A DNA stretch of 64,000 nucleotides from Betaproteobacteria bacterium (GTDB lineage Bacteria > Pseudomonadota > Gammaproteobacteria > Burkholderiales > Burkholderiaceae_D). The stretch lies in NCBI GenBank assembly GCA_025362735.1, contig JANYFL010000062.1, positions 62,001-126,000 of the forward strand, in the 5' to 3' direction. Positions 18,437-26,788 of the stretch are shown one piece after another (the stretch's first letter is position 1; every line of letters begins with the position of its first letter). A program made the translations under genes and the position numbers. The notes beneath the pieces are model-generated. The model saw nothing but the letters and a program-made list of their open reading frames with translations, was not told the origin of the DNA and did no database searches.

Positions 18437-18736
18437 TTATTGCACCCTACGATTCTGATCTAGAGATGTAATAACAAACTCCCGATCACTACGACGCTCT
18501 AAAAAATAATTTCGTTTTGCGCCAATAGTGAAAGATTCAGACTCGCCGGGTTTTAGCTTTTGCCCTGTTTCGTGCATTACCCCAACCAGATCACGGTGTT
18601 TAAGACGATCAAACGCAGGGCTTTCATTTGACTCTTGTTCATACAAATAAGTGTATGTTGTAGAGCCTTTGGCAATGTTGATCTTGTGGCTGAAAATATG
18701 GGCCAGTTGAGCACTATCAGAAATCAAATTAAACAA
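18437..18736 (-). CDS. Small hypothetical protein in the nrdA-nrdB interval
   Basis: A 99-residue open frame starting at a TTG with AGAGGTG a few bases upstream. The protein is soluble and mixed in charge, with a segment such as KPGESESFTIGAKRNYF, and has no signal peptide or membrane helix. It lies between two repeat clusters, and its last codons fall inside a common intergenic palindrome (18419-18450), which suggests that it is a fragment or a marginal gene. I do not recognise a family. A real small gene and a chance open frame are about equally likely. Confidence 0.35.
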   Translation of the reverse strand: MFNLISDSAQLAHIFSHKINIAKGSTTYTYLYEQESNESPAFDRLKHRDLVGVMHETGQKLKPGESESFTIGAKRNYFLERRSDREFVITSLDQNRRVQ

Positions 18737-19165
18737 AGTACACCTCTTTCTTTATTCAGAATCGCCAAAAATTCGCGGCAAACTATTGCCCTCTAAAGCG
18801 CTACGCAGTCGGCGCGACAGACGGGGATGTCGGGCATCGGCTGTTTGAGCGCAGCGAGTTTCCGATGTCCGCCGTCTGTTGTGTTGACTGCGTGGGAACC
18901 CGAAGGGCGCTGTAGCGGGCGCGACTTTCTTGGCTTACTTTCTTTGGCAAGACAAAGAAAGTAAGTTGCTGCCGGGCAAGCCCCGGCTCTGCACTTCGAT
19001 CAACCACGACGCTCATATCAACCAAAGGAACCCATCCCCCAACCCAACCTCCCCCTTGAAAGGGGAGGGACTGTTGCTTGTATTAAAGCTTGTCTGAATG
19101 CTGGCACCTGCGGCCCTCACCCTAACCCTCTCCCAGCGGAAGAGGGGATCAATCAGTAAGGCGCG
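18737..19165. repeat. Repeat cluster downstream of nrdA, part 2
   Basis: No gene is seen. Features are a 13-bp perfect hairpin CTTACTTTCTTTG-n6-CAAAGAAAGTAAG (18934-18965), related to the one at 18181-18208; a GACGG...CCGTC-bearing region (18808-18880); a CCTCCCC/GGGGAGG palindrome (about 19049-19069); and the inverted partner (19110-19147) of the 18063 repeat. These are families of short intergenic repeats common in betaproteobacteria. Confidence 0.6.
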
Positions 19166-22123
19166 TTACTGGCACGCCTCGCACTCTTCATATCCCGAAT
19201 CCCCCGGCTTCAACATGCACACCTTCCCCATGATCTCCGGCTCAGGAATCTGCATTGCAGCCATCGCACTGGCGCCAACCATGCCACCCCCAACAGGCAC
19301 TGCATTCAACTCACCACCCCGCCCCGTCGACTTCTCTGCACTCGAAGCCGACAAGGTCCGCAGGTAATACGTCGTCTTCAAACCCCGCAACCAGGCATGC
19401 TTGTACGTCTCATCCAGCTTCTTGCCCGACGCGCCGGCCATATAGATGTTCAGCGACTGCGCCTGATCAATCCACTTTTGACGACGTGACGCCGCATCGA
19501 CCAGCCACTTCGGCTCGACCTCAAACGCGGTCGCATAGAGCTGCCGCATTTCCGCTGGAACACGATCAATCTTGGCGAGGCTGCCGTCGAAGAACTTGAG
19601 GTCAGAGACCATCACTTCATCCCACATGCCAAGCTTTTTCAGGTCACGCACCAGGTAGTCGTTGACGATGGTGAACTCGCCCGACAGGTTGGACTTGACG
19701 TAGAGGTTCTCGAATGTGGGTTCGATGCAGGCCGACACGCCGATGATGTTGGAAATGGTGGCGGTCGGCGCGATGGCGACGCAGTTGGAGTTACGCATGC
19801 CGTGCTGCTTGATGCGCTCACGCAATGCGGTCCAGTCCAGGCTCGACGACATGTCGACCTCAACATAGCCACCGCGTTCCTGCTTGAGCAACTCGACTGA
19901 ATCTTGCGGCAGGATGCCGCGATCCCACAGCGAGCCGCGATAGCTGGAATAGCGGCCGCGTTCTTCGGCCAGTTCGCTCGAAGCCCAGTAGGCGTTGTAG
20001 CAGACCGCTTCCATCGAGGTGTCGGCGAACTCGACCGCGGCTTCGGACGCATAGGGAATACGCAGCATGTGCAGGCAATCCTGGAAGCCCATGATGCCGA
20101 GGCCGACGGGACGATGACGCAGATTGGAGTCGCGCGCCTTCTTGACCGCGTAGTAATTGATGTCGATGACGTTGTCGAGCATGCGCATCGCGGTGTGGAT
20201 GGTGTTTTTCAGCTTGGCATGATCGAGAACATAGGAACCGTCCGCTTGCTTCGCCATGTGCGCGACCAGATTGACCGAACCCAGATTGCAGACGGCGATT
20301 TCGCTGTCGCTCGTATTCAGCGTGATCTCAGTGCAGAGATTGGACGAGTGCACGACGCCGGTATGCTGCTGCGGCGAACGGATGTTGCACGGGTCCTTGA
20401 AGGTGATCCACGGATGGCCGGTTTCGAACAGCATCGACAACATCTTGCGCCACATTTGCAGCGCGGGCACTTTCTTGAACAGCTTGATGTCGCCGCGCGC
20501 GGCCTTGGCTTCGTAGGCAACGTAGGCTTCTTCAAAGGCCTTGCCGTATTTGTCATGCAGGTCGGGCACGCTGGACGGCGAGAACAGGGTCCAGTCTCCA
20601 CCTTCCATCACGCGGCGCATGAACAGGTCGGGAATCCAGTTGGCCGTGTTCATGTCGTGGGTACGGCGGCGATCATCGCCGGTGTTCTTGCGCAGCTCGA
20701 GGAATTCTTCGACGTCGAGGTGCCAAGTTTCCAGATAGGTGCAGACCGCGCCCTTGCGCTTGCCGCCTTGATTGACCGCAACTGCGGTGTCGTTGACCAC
20801 TTTCAGGAAAGGCACAACGCCTTGGGATTCACCATTGGTGCCCTTGATGTGCGAACCCATCGCGCGCACCGGCGTCCAGTCGTTGCCCAGGCCGCCCGCG
20901 TACTTGGCCAGTAGCGCGTTTTCCTTGATGGCTTCATAGATGCCGTCGAGGTCGTCGTGAACGGTCGACAGATAGCAGGACGATAGTTGCGAGTGGCGCG
21001 TGCCGGCGTTGAACAGTGTCGGCGTGCTGCTCATGAAATCGAAGGTCGAGAGGATTTCGTAGAACTCGATGGCGCGCGCTTCGCGGTCGATTTCATTCAG
21101 CGCCAGACCCATGGCCACGCGCATGAAGAACGCTTGTGGCAATTCGATACGACGGCCTTCCTTGCTGTAACCGTCATTACGGTCGATCAGGAAATAGCGG
21201 TCGTACAGCGTCTGCAGGCCGAGATAGCCGAATTGCAGATCGCGGCGCGCATCCATCGCAGACGCCAGACGCTTCAGGTCGTACTGGCCGAGCCGTGCGT
21301 CCAGCAGTTCGATTTCGATGCCCAGTTTGACAAAGCGCGGGAAATATTCGGCGTAACGCGTCTGCATCGCGGCCTGCTCGATTTCTTCGCCGATGACTTC
21401 CTTGCGGATCGTATGCAAGAGCAGACGCGCGGTGACCTGGCTATAAGCTGGATCGTTTTCCAGTTGTGAACGCGCGGCTAGAATCGCCGACTTGTGTACT
21501 TCTTCAATCGGCACGCCGTCGTACAGATTCTTGATGGTCTCGGCGACAATCTTTTCCGGGCTCACAAATTCCTTCAGCCCTTCGCAAGCCGACTCAACCA
21601 GCGCCTCAATACGGGCCGGTTCGAACACCACGCGCATGCCGTTTTCAGTGACATGCAGCGCAGGCGGAACGATACCTGCAGCGATTTGTTCTTTCTTCGC
21701 CTGCGCGCGCTCCTGCGCACGGCGTTCGCGATACAGCACGTAGGAACGCGCCACTTCGTGTTCGCCCGAACGCATCATCGACAGTTCGACCTGATCCTGA
21801 ATGTCTTCGATGTGCAGCGTGCCGCCCGACGGCATGCGACGCATCAATGCGGACACGACGCTCAGTGTGAGTTGCTCGACCACTTCACGAATACGGGCCG
21901 AACCCGCACCCTGGCCGCCGTTGACGGCGAGAAAAGCCTTGGTCATCGCCAAAGCGATCTTGGCGGGCTCGAAGCCCACAACACTGCCATTGCGGCGAAT
22001 AACTTTATAGTCACCCAGCTCGGTCTTGCCCGACAATCCGCCGTAACCGGCTGAAGCGCTCTCAGGCAAGGTGCCGGGAATTTTTGACGATTGATCTGGC
22101 ACAGCTTGATTGGCCCATTGCAT
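19166..22123 (-). CDS. nrdA: Class Ia ribonucleotide reductase alpha (catalytic) subunit
   Basis: NrdA reduces ribonucleoside diphosphates using the NrdB radical. The 985-residue protein has two N-terminal ATP-cone domains (about 39-130 and 155-245), the catalytic ten-stranded barrel with motifs such as FNAGTRHSQLSSCYL, NLCTEI and RPVGLGIMGFQD, and a C-terminal redox tail EECEAC. The start is placed at 22123 (MQWANQ) because GGGAG lies about 9 nt upstream; the open frame extends further only into the regulatory region. Upstream lie two NrdR boxes and a DnaA-box-like array. Two ATP-cones imply allosteric control by dATP/ATP. Confidence 0.96.
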   Translation of the reverse strand: MQWANQAVPDQSSKIPGTLPESASAGYGGLSGKTELGDYKVIRRNGSVVGFEPAKIALAMTKAFLAVNGGQGAGSARIREVVEQLTLSVVSALMRRMPSGGTLHIEDIQDQVELSMMRSGEHEVARSYVLYRERRAQERAQAKKEQIAAGIVPPALHVTENGMRVVFEPARIEALVESACEGLKEFVSPEKIVAETIKNLYDGVPIEEVHKSAILAARSQLENDPAYSQVTARLLLHTIRKEVIGEEIEQAAMQTRYAEYFPRFVKLGIEIELLDARLGQYDLKRLASAMDARRDLQFGYLGLQTLYDRYFLIDRNDGYSKEGRRIELPQAFFMRVAMGLALNEIDREARAIEFYEILSTFDFMSSTPTLFNAGTRHSQLSSCYLSTVHDDLDGIYEAIKENALLAKYAGGLGNDWTPVRAMGSHIKGTNGESQGVVPFLKVVNDTAVAVNQGGKRKGAVCTYLETWHLDVEEFLELRKNTGDDRRRTHDMNTANWIPDLFMRRVMEGGDWTLFSPSSVPDLHDKYGKAFEEAYVAYEAKAARGDIKLFKKVPALQMWRKMLSMLFETGHPWITFKDPCNIRSPQQHTGVVHSSNLCTEITLNTSDSEIAVCNLGSVNLVAHMAKQADGSYVLDHAKLKNTIHTAMRMLDNVIDINYYAVKKARDSNLRHRPVGLGIMGFQDCLHMLRIPYASEAAVEFADTSMEAVCYNAYWASSELAEERGRYSSYRGSLWDRGILPQDSVELLKQERGGYVEVDMSSSLDWTALRERIKQHGMRNSNCVAIAPTATISNIIGVSACIEPTFENLYVKSNLSGEFTIVNDYLVRDLKKLGMWDEVMVSDLKFFDGSLAKIDRVPAEMRQLYATAFEVEPKWLVDAASRRQKWIDQAQSLNIYMAGASGKKLDETYKHAWLRGLKTTYYLRTLSASSAEKSTGRGGELNAVPVGGGMVGASAMAAMQIPEPEIMGKVCMLKPGDSGYEECEACQ

Positions 22124-22309
22124 GAAAATCTCCCGATGAATACTGTAAAAAGAATTTTGTGAAATTGTTGAGATATCGATCTGCGTCGATTCGTTGCCAG
22201 CCCGGAAGTTCACCTGCAGCTCATTCAGGCTTGGGCTATTTCTTTGGAAATTGATTGGAAATAGCGCGCTGGCAATCGTTTTTTGTAGAGTTGCGCAAAG
22301 CAACATAAA

Positions 22310-22325
22310 ACACTAGATGTAGTGC
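22310..22325. promoter_or_regulatory. NrdR box 1 upstream of nrdA
   Basis: The 16-bp sequence ACACTAGATGTAGTGC matches the NrdR operator consensus (acaCwAtATaTwGwgt) closely and is nearly palindromic. It pairs with box 2 at a start-to-start distance of 31 bp, three helical turns, the spacing known for NrdR repressor sites on ribonucleotide reductase promoters. Confidence 0.85.
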
Positions 22326-22340
22326 ATAAATTGCAACTCA

Positions 22341-22356
22341 CCACTAATTCTAGTGG
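22341..22356. promoter_or_regulatory. NrdR box 2 upstream of nrdA
   Basis: The sequence CCACTAATTCTAGTGG is a perfect 16-bp palindrome matching the CTA...TAG core of NrdR boxes, 31 bp from box 1. Together they predict repression of nrdA (and perhaps nrdB) by ATP/dATP-bound NrdR. Confidence 0.8.
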
Positions 22357-22384
22357 TCTGAGCGATGCGACGCAAGCGCTTATT

Positions 22385-22482
22385 CAATATTTATTTGTGG
22401 TTTTTTTAATTATTTTTTTATGCGGGATTTATGCACAGATCATGCACAAATCGTGCACAGCCCATCCACAGACTCATCCACA
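22385..22482. promoter_or_regulatory. AT-rich tract plus phased array of five DnaA-box-like 9-mers
   Basis: Five NNNTSCACA 9-mers begin at 22429, 22440, 22451, 22462 and 22474. The first (TTATGCACA) fits TTWTNCACA fully; TCATGCACA and TCATCCACA differ by one base; TCGTGCACA and CCATCCACA differ by two. All point the same way at 11-12 bp steps, that is, on one face of the helix. A 40-bp tract of almost only A and T (22385-22420) lies next to them. DnaA regulates nrdAB in E. coli, so DnaA control of nrdA is the simplest reading; iteron-like binding by another protein is possible. The rest of 22124-22514 holds the NrdR boxes and the leader and no gene. Confidence 0.6.
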
Positions 22483-22514
22483 AGTAACGGGTTAGTGACC
22501 ACTTATCCTGCAGA

Positions 22515-23117
22515 TCAAACAAGGAAAGGCGTGTCGATCTGTGATGGAAGAAAAGAACGGTATTGGGGCCAGTCGAAATACGGGCCCGGATCGGTTTTGC
22601 GGTCCGGCGCAATGTCGCTGTGCCCCACAACAGCGCGAACCGGGTAAGTCTCGGCCAAAGCGCGAGTCAGTATTGCCAAAGTCTGATACTGGGAAATTTC
22701 AAAAGCCTGGGTATCACTACCTTCAAGTTCGATGCCAATCGAAAAATCATTGCAACGCTCACGTCCCTGAAAGCATGAAAAGCCTGCATGCCAGGCGCGG
22801 TCATCGCAGGATACAAACTGGATCAACCTGCCATTACGACGAATCAGAAAATGGGCCGAGACGCGCACATCGCGAATCGTTTCAAAATAAGGATGTGCAT
22901 CCCAATCCAGCGTATTGGTAAAAAACTGTTCGATGGCATTGGTCGAAAAATCATCGGGCGGCAAGCTGATGTTGTGAATCACCAGCAAATCGGGACGCAT
23001 GCCTTCAGGACGCGCATCGAAGTTGGGCGAAGCGCAATGCCTTGCGCCACTCAACCAGCCACCCTGCCAACCGTTCTGCCACAGTGGCTCACTGTCTACT
23101 TGACCGCCAACGCCCAT
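22515..23117 (-). CDS. ampD: 1,6-anhydro-N-acetylmuramyl-L-alanine amidase AmpD
   Basis: A cytoplasmic zinc amidase of peptidoglycan recycling that cleaves the peptide from anhydroMurNAc. The zinc ligands are His48 (VIHNIS), His166 and Asp176 (GHSDIAPDRKTDPGP), and the catalytic-region Glu130 is in GIELEG. At 200 residues it has the usual AmpD length and no signal peptide. Its ATG overlaps the pilR stop by one base (TAATG), so it is coupled to pilSR. By removing anhydromuropeptides the family limits AmpR-type beta-lactamase induction; no ampC or ampR is seen here. Confidence 0.94.
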   Translation of the reverse strand: MGVGGQVDSEPLWQNGWQGGWLSGARHCASPNFDARPEGMRPDLLVIHNISLPPDDFSTNAIEQFFTNTLDWDAHPYFETIRDVRVSAHFLIRRNGRLIQFVSCDDRAWHAGFSCFQGRERCNDFSIGIELEGSDTQAFEISQYQTLAILTRALAETYPVRAVVGHSDIAPDRKTDPGPYFDWPQYRSFLPSQIDTPFLV

Positions 23118-24637
23118 TATTGAATGTTCAAACGCTGCATGCGGTAACGCAATTGACGAAAGGTGATGCCCAGCAGATTGGCCGTAGCCGAACGACTGTA
23201 GTGGGTATGCAGCAAAGCGCGCTCGATGATTTCTTTTTCGAGCATATCGAGATGATCGGGCAGCGTGCCTTTGAGGCCAAGAACATTGCGGGCGGCGGGA
23301 TCGACGCTTTGCGTCACGCTTTCTCCTGCATCCTGATCGGAGGATGAGACGGGCACAGCACGCACGTTATTGGAGAGGCCCGCAGACTGGCCGCTCGATC
23401 CGCCTACCGGCAACTGGAGATCGTTGGCATCAATGCTGTCAGTCTCGGCAAACGCAACGGAACGTTCCAGAATATTGCTGAGTTCGCGCACATTGCCGGG
23501 AAACTCATAGGCAGCCAATTTATCCATCGCCGCCTGAGACAGCTCCAGGTCTGGAGCAATCTGCTGGAGCAGATGCTTCGCAAGCAGCACAATGTCTTCA
23601 CGCCTCTCGCGCAAAGGCGGAATGTAGATATCAATCACGTTGAGCCGATAGAACAAGTCCTGCCGGAATCGTCCCTGCGAAACACATTGCCCAAGATCCT
23701 GATGCGTCGCGCTGATGAGGCGCACATCGACCGCCTCTTCATTCATGCCACCCACGCGGCGCACAGTGCGTTCCTGAATCGCACGCAGCAACTTGACCTG
23801 CATCGCCAGCGGCAGATCGGCCACTTCGTCCAGAAACAGCGTGCCGCCCTTTGCCGTCTGGAAGTAACCATCGCGGTCATTGTCGGCACCGGTAAACGCG
23901 CCTTTGCGATAACCGAAAAATTCCGCTTCCATCAAATTTTCAGGAATGGCGCCGCAGTTTACGGCGACAAACTGTGCTTCGCGACGGCCACTGCAATCAT
24001 GAATCGCGCGTGCCACGAGTTCCTTGCCGCTACCCGATTCGCCGCTGATCGAAACCGGCGCCTGCGAACGCGCGACTCGCTTGACCAGTGATCGCACCTC
24101 GCGAATGGCGACCGACTCACCCAGTAACCGATCCAGCAGCAAACCACTTCGGCGTGCTTCAGTCGCACTGGCGCGGGCCACGCCGCGAAACTGGGCGCGT
24201 TCACCCGCAGCAAGTGGCTCTTTACGGAAAGAGCGCAAAGCCGATTGAACCAGATTGCGCAACTGATCCAGTTCAATCGGTTTGGAAAGATAGTCGAAGG
24301 CCCCGGCCTTGAGCGCAGCAATCGCATTGTCGGTACTGCCGTAAGCCGTAATGACTGCGACCGGCGTAAACGTATATTGCTCGGCGATGGTTTCCACCAG
24401 GGTCATGCCCGTCCCATCGGGCAGTCGCATATCCGTCAGACAAAGCGCATAGGTATTTTCGGTCAGATGCTTCAAGGCATCGGCCACGGTGGCGACGCTA
24501 TCGACATCCAGACCCATGCGCACCAGCGTCAGCTCAAGCAGTTCACGCAAATCGGGTTCATCGTCCACGACCAGTACGCGTGGGCTGCGCGTTGCAGTAC
24601 GGCCGCTTTGCGAACTGGAAGAACTGTTTGCATCCAT
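23117..24637 (-). CDS. pilR: Sigma-54-dependent response regulator PilR
   Basis: An NtrC-family activator of 506 residues. The receiver domain has the acidic pocket Asp25/Asp26 and phospho-acceptor Asp69; the AAA+ domain has Walker A GESGSGKE (199-206) and the sigma-54 contact loop GAFTGA (246-251); a Fis-type helix-turn-helix lies at the C-terminus (about 465-506, LLGITFRQLRYRM). Together with the adjacent membrane kinase it is assigned as PilR, activator of pilin transcription. The symbol rests on context as well as on the domains. Confidence 0.9.
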   Translation of the reverse strand: MDANSSSSSQSGRTATRSPRVLVVDDEPDLRELLELTLVRMGLDVDSVATVADALKHLTENTYALCLTDMRLPDGTGMTLVETIAEQYTFTPVAVITAYGSTDNAIAALKAGAFDYLSKPIELDQLRNLVQSALRSFRKEPLAAGERAQFRGVARASATEARRSGLLLDRLLGESVAIREVRSLVKRVARSQAPVSISGESGSGKELVARAIHDCSGRREAQFVAVNCGAIPENLMEAEFFGYRKGAFTGADNDRDGYFQTAKGGTLFLDEVADLPLAMQVKLLRAIQERTVRRVGGMNEEAVDVRLISATHQDLGQCVSQGRFRQDLFYRLNVIDIYIPPLRERREDIVLLAKHLLQQIAPDLELSQAAMDKLAAYEFPGNVRELSNILERSVAFAETDSIDANDLQLPVGGSSGQSAGLSNNVRAVPVSSSDQDAGESVTQSVDPAARNVLGLKGTLPDHLDMLEKEIIERALLHTHYSRSATANLLGITFRQLRYRMQRLNIQ

Positions 24638-24698
24638 GCGAGTTCCTAAAACAATTGATTAATCAGTGTGAGTGCAATCCGGGCCGTGACATTTTCAA

Positions 24699-26483
24699 TC
24701 ACAGGCGATACAAGGCCGCTGCCGCATTGACCACAAAGCGACCCTTGCGCTCTTCATCGGAATGCACCACGTAATTCAGGGTCGCGCCATTGGCCACACA
24801 CAACTCCCGCGCCAGATACAAGCCCAGCCCGGTGCCCTTGTGATCGGTCGTGAAGAAGGGCTCAAACAATTGCGGACGCACCTCGGGATCGACGCCTGGG
24901 CCATCATCTTGAACCATCACTTCAATGCGTTCAAGTTTAACCCGCGCATGCAGCGGTTGCTGGCGCGCCATCAAACCAAAATTACCGGAAACCGGCCCGG
25001 CCGAGACCTTGATGCTGCCCACGCTTTCAGTGGCATAGCGGGCCGCGTTTTGTAAAAGATTGATCAGCACCTGACGCAATTGTTCTGCGTTGAAGCGCAA
25101 CATCGGATCACCCTGCACCGATATCTCAAAGCGCTCGCGCGGCAGGGATTGGTCGCGGCAGAATTCCTGGACGATTTGATTCAGATACTCATCCAGAACA
25201 ATTGTGGCCGGTTCGGTCGTTGTCCGGCGCGACAGTTGCAGAATATCCTGGACGATGCGATCCAGCCGACGGGTATTGTCTTGCACGATTTGCAGCATGC
25301 GCAGTTGTACTTCTGCCGACTTGGTCTGCAGCACATGCTGTTGGGCGTCAATCGTATGCGCCTGAACTCCGATTCGTTCGAGTTGAGTCGCCGTCTCTTC
25401 GGCCAGCAAGGCACTGGCGTGATTGATGGCCGATAGCGGATTACGAATCTCATGCGCGATGCTCGCTGTCAATCGGCCCATTGAGGCCAGCTTGAGTTGT
25501 TGCGCGCGCTCTTCCAGGCGTTGCAAATCTTCCAGCAGCACCACATGATCACCGCCCGTGATGCGGCGCGCATGCATGTAAAAGCGTGCACGAATGCGGT
25601 ATTCATACACCCCATCCCGACGTACCGGACTGTTATTGGTCACGATCAATTCCAGCGTGTCGCTCACCATGCCCGGTTCCGCCACCCATTCCCAGAAATG
25701 ATTGCGTATCGCAAGCCCAGCCGCATGAACACCCCAGCCATCACGCAGCAGGGGATACTCATCTTCGATGAACAACATCCGACAGGCAGCGGGATTCAAT
25801 GCACGCGGTTCGCCTTCTTCGGACAGAATCAACACGCCGTCCTGCATGTCGGCAATCACCAGTCGATTGATTTCCTGCTGGTTCTGCAAGCTGACGCCGC
25901 GTTCTTCAGCAATGCGTTCTTGCGTCATCAGTCGAGCCGCCAATCGATTCATCACCAGTGCCATGGCAAAACAGGCCACGCCATAAACCCCTGACTGGAA
26001 GAAACTGACGTCGGGAACATTGGACAATTCGCGCCAGATTGCCTCGCCCAGAATCGCCAGCACACAGGCCGCCGCAAAACCAATCGCCCAAAGGTTGGGC
26101 ATGAGTATGGCTGCACCGGCAACCGGCAGGAGGAACAGCACGCCCAAACCACCACTGACGCCCCCGCTGGCATAACTCAACGAGGTCAGTACCGTCAGGT
26201 CGAGCAGCAACTGCGCAGTAAGTTGGGCGTAGAAATAATACGGGCGGTTCACCGCCAGATAGGACAGCACCGCCGCCAGAATGAAATAAGAAAAGACGCT
26301 GCGCTGAAACAGGCCAGGCAAGAACTGGCCAAGATTGGCTTGCGCGCTGCCGACCAACACGGTACCAATCAGAATCGCCGCGACCACCAGGCGGGCGATG
26401 CTGAAATAGCGCAGCGAAGTCCATAGTGCTGGCGTCGGCTTCTGAAAGCCGCCTTTGCTGGACTGCGCGCCCGGATCGGCCAT
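24699..26483 (-). CDS. pilS: Membrane sensor histidine kinase PilS
   Basis: This is a 594-residue kinase with six hydrophobic helices in the first 180 residues, a PAS-like region (about 205-320), a HisKA domain with phospho-accepting His344 (SIAHEIRNPLSA) and a HATPase_c domain (N box NLLQNAARYA, G1 DDGPGVDPE, G2 GTGLGLYLA). In characterised systems PilS senses pilin levels in the inner membrane and controls PilR. It begins pilS-pilR-ampD, with 61 bp to pilR. Confidence 0.92.
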   Translation of the reverse strand: MADPGAQSSKGGFQKPTPALWTSLRYFSIARLVVAAILIGTVLVGSAQANLGQFLPGLFQRSVFSYFILAAVLSYLAVNRPYYFYAQLTAQLLLDLTVLTSLSYASGGVSGGLGVLFLLPVAGAAILMPNLWAIGFAAACVLAILGEAIWRELSNVPDVSFFQSGVYGVACFAMALVMNRLAARLMTQERIAEERGVSLQNQQEINRLVIADMQDGVLILSEEGEPRALNPAACRMLFIEDEYPLLRDGWGVHAAGLAIRNHFWEWVAEPGMVSDTLELIVTNNSPVRRDGVYEYRIRARFYMHARRITGGDHVVLLEDLQRLEERAQQLKLASMGRLTASIAHEIRNPLSAINHASALLAEETATQLERIGVQAHTIDAQQHVLQTKSAEVQLRMLQIVQDNTRRLDRIVQDILQLSRRTTTEPATIVLDEYLNQIVQEFCRDQSLPRERFEISVQGDPMLRFNAEQLRQVLINLLQNAARYATESVGSIKVSAGPVSGNFGLMARQQPLHARVKLERIEVMVQDDGPGVDPEVRPQLFEPFFTTDHKGTGLGLYLARELCVANGATLNYVVHSDEERKGRFVVNAAAALYRL

Positions 26484-26498
26484 CAGGAAATTTTCCGA

Positions 26499-26756
26499 TC
26501 AGGAAGCATGAGGACGATGCGCTGCATCACAATGCGGCTGGCCGCAAAAGACACGTCCATCCTCAGAAGTCACGCCCTCAGAACGAGGAAAGTGAATACC
26601 GCAATACGCACATTGCGACATGGAAATATTTCGCAGCTCATCATCGGTCTTGGTGGCCTTATTACCGGCGCCATTTTTGCGCGATGACCCAAGGCTGATA
26701 CGTATCGCCAGCCAGCACAGCAGACCGACCACCAACCAGAACAGAATTCTCCCCAT
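26499..26756 (-). CDS. PP0621-like small membrane protein with zinc ribbon
   Basis: An 85-residue protein with an N-terminal transmembrane segment (about 3-21) and a C-terminal ribbon with four cysteines spaced C-x2-C...C-x4-C (MSQCAYC and FCGQPHC). Small proteins of this type are conserved just upstream of pilS in betaproteobacteria and pseudomonads. The function is unknown; the context suggests a link with type IV pilus regulation, but that is only positional. The gap to pilS is 15 bp. Confidence 0.8.
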   Translation of the reverse strand: MGRILFWLVVGLLCWLAIRISLGSSRKNGAGNKATKTDDELRNISMSQCAYCGIHFPRSEGVTSEDGRVFCGQPHCDAAHRPHAS

Positions 26757-26788
26757 CTTGCTCAGTGCTCCTTGAAAAGCTTTTGGTC

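Noticed and set aside
19904-20914. A 336-codon plus-strand open frame antisense to nrdA
   Set aside because: Same reason: mirror frame of a strongly biased gene, no family features.
22124-22306. An N-terminal extension of 61 codons on NrdA
   Set aside because: The extension has no ribosome site, is unlike NrdA, and the ATG at 22123 has a good GGAG; the upstream stretch is leader sequence.
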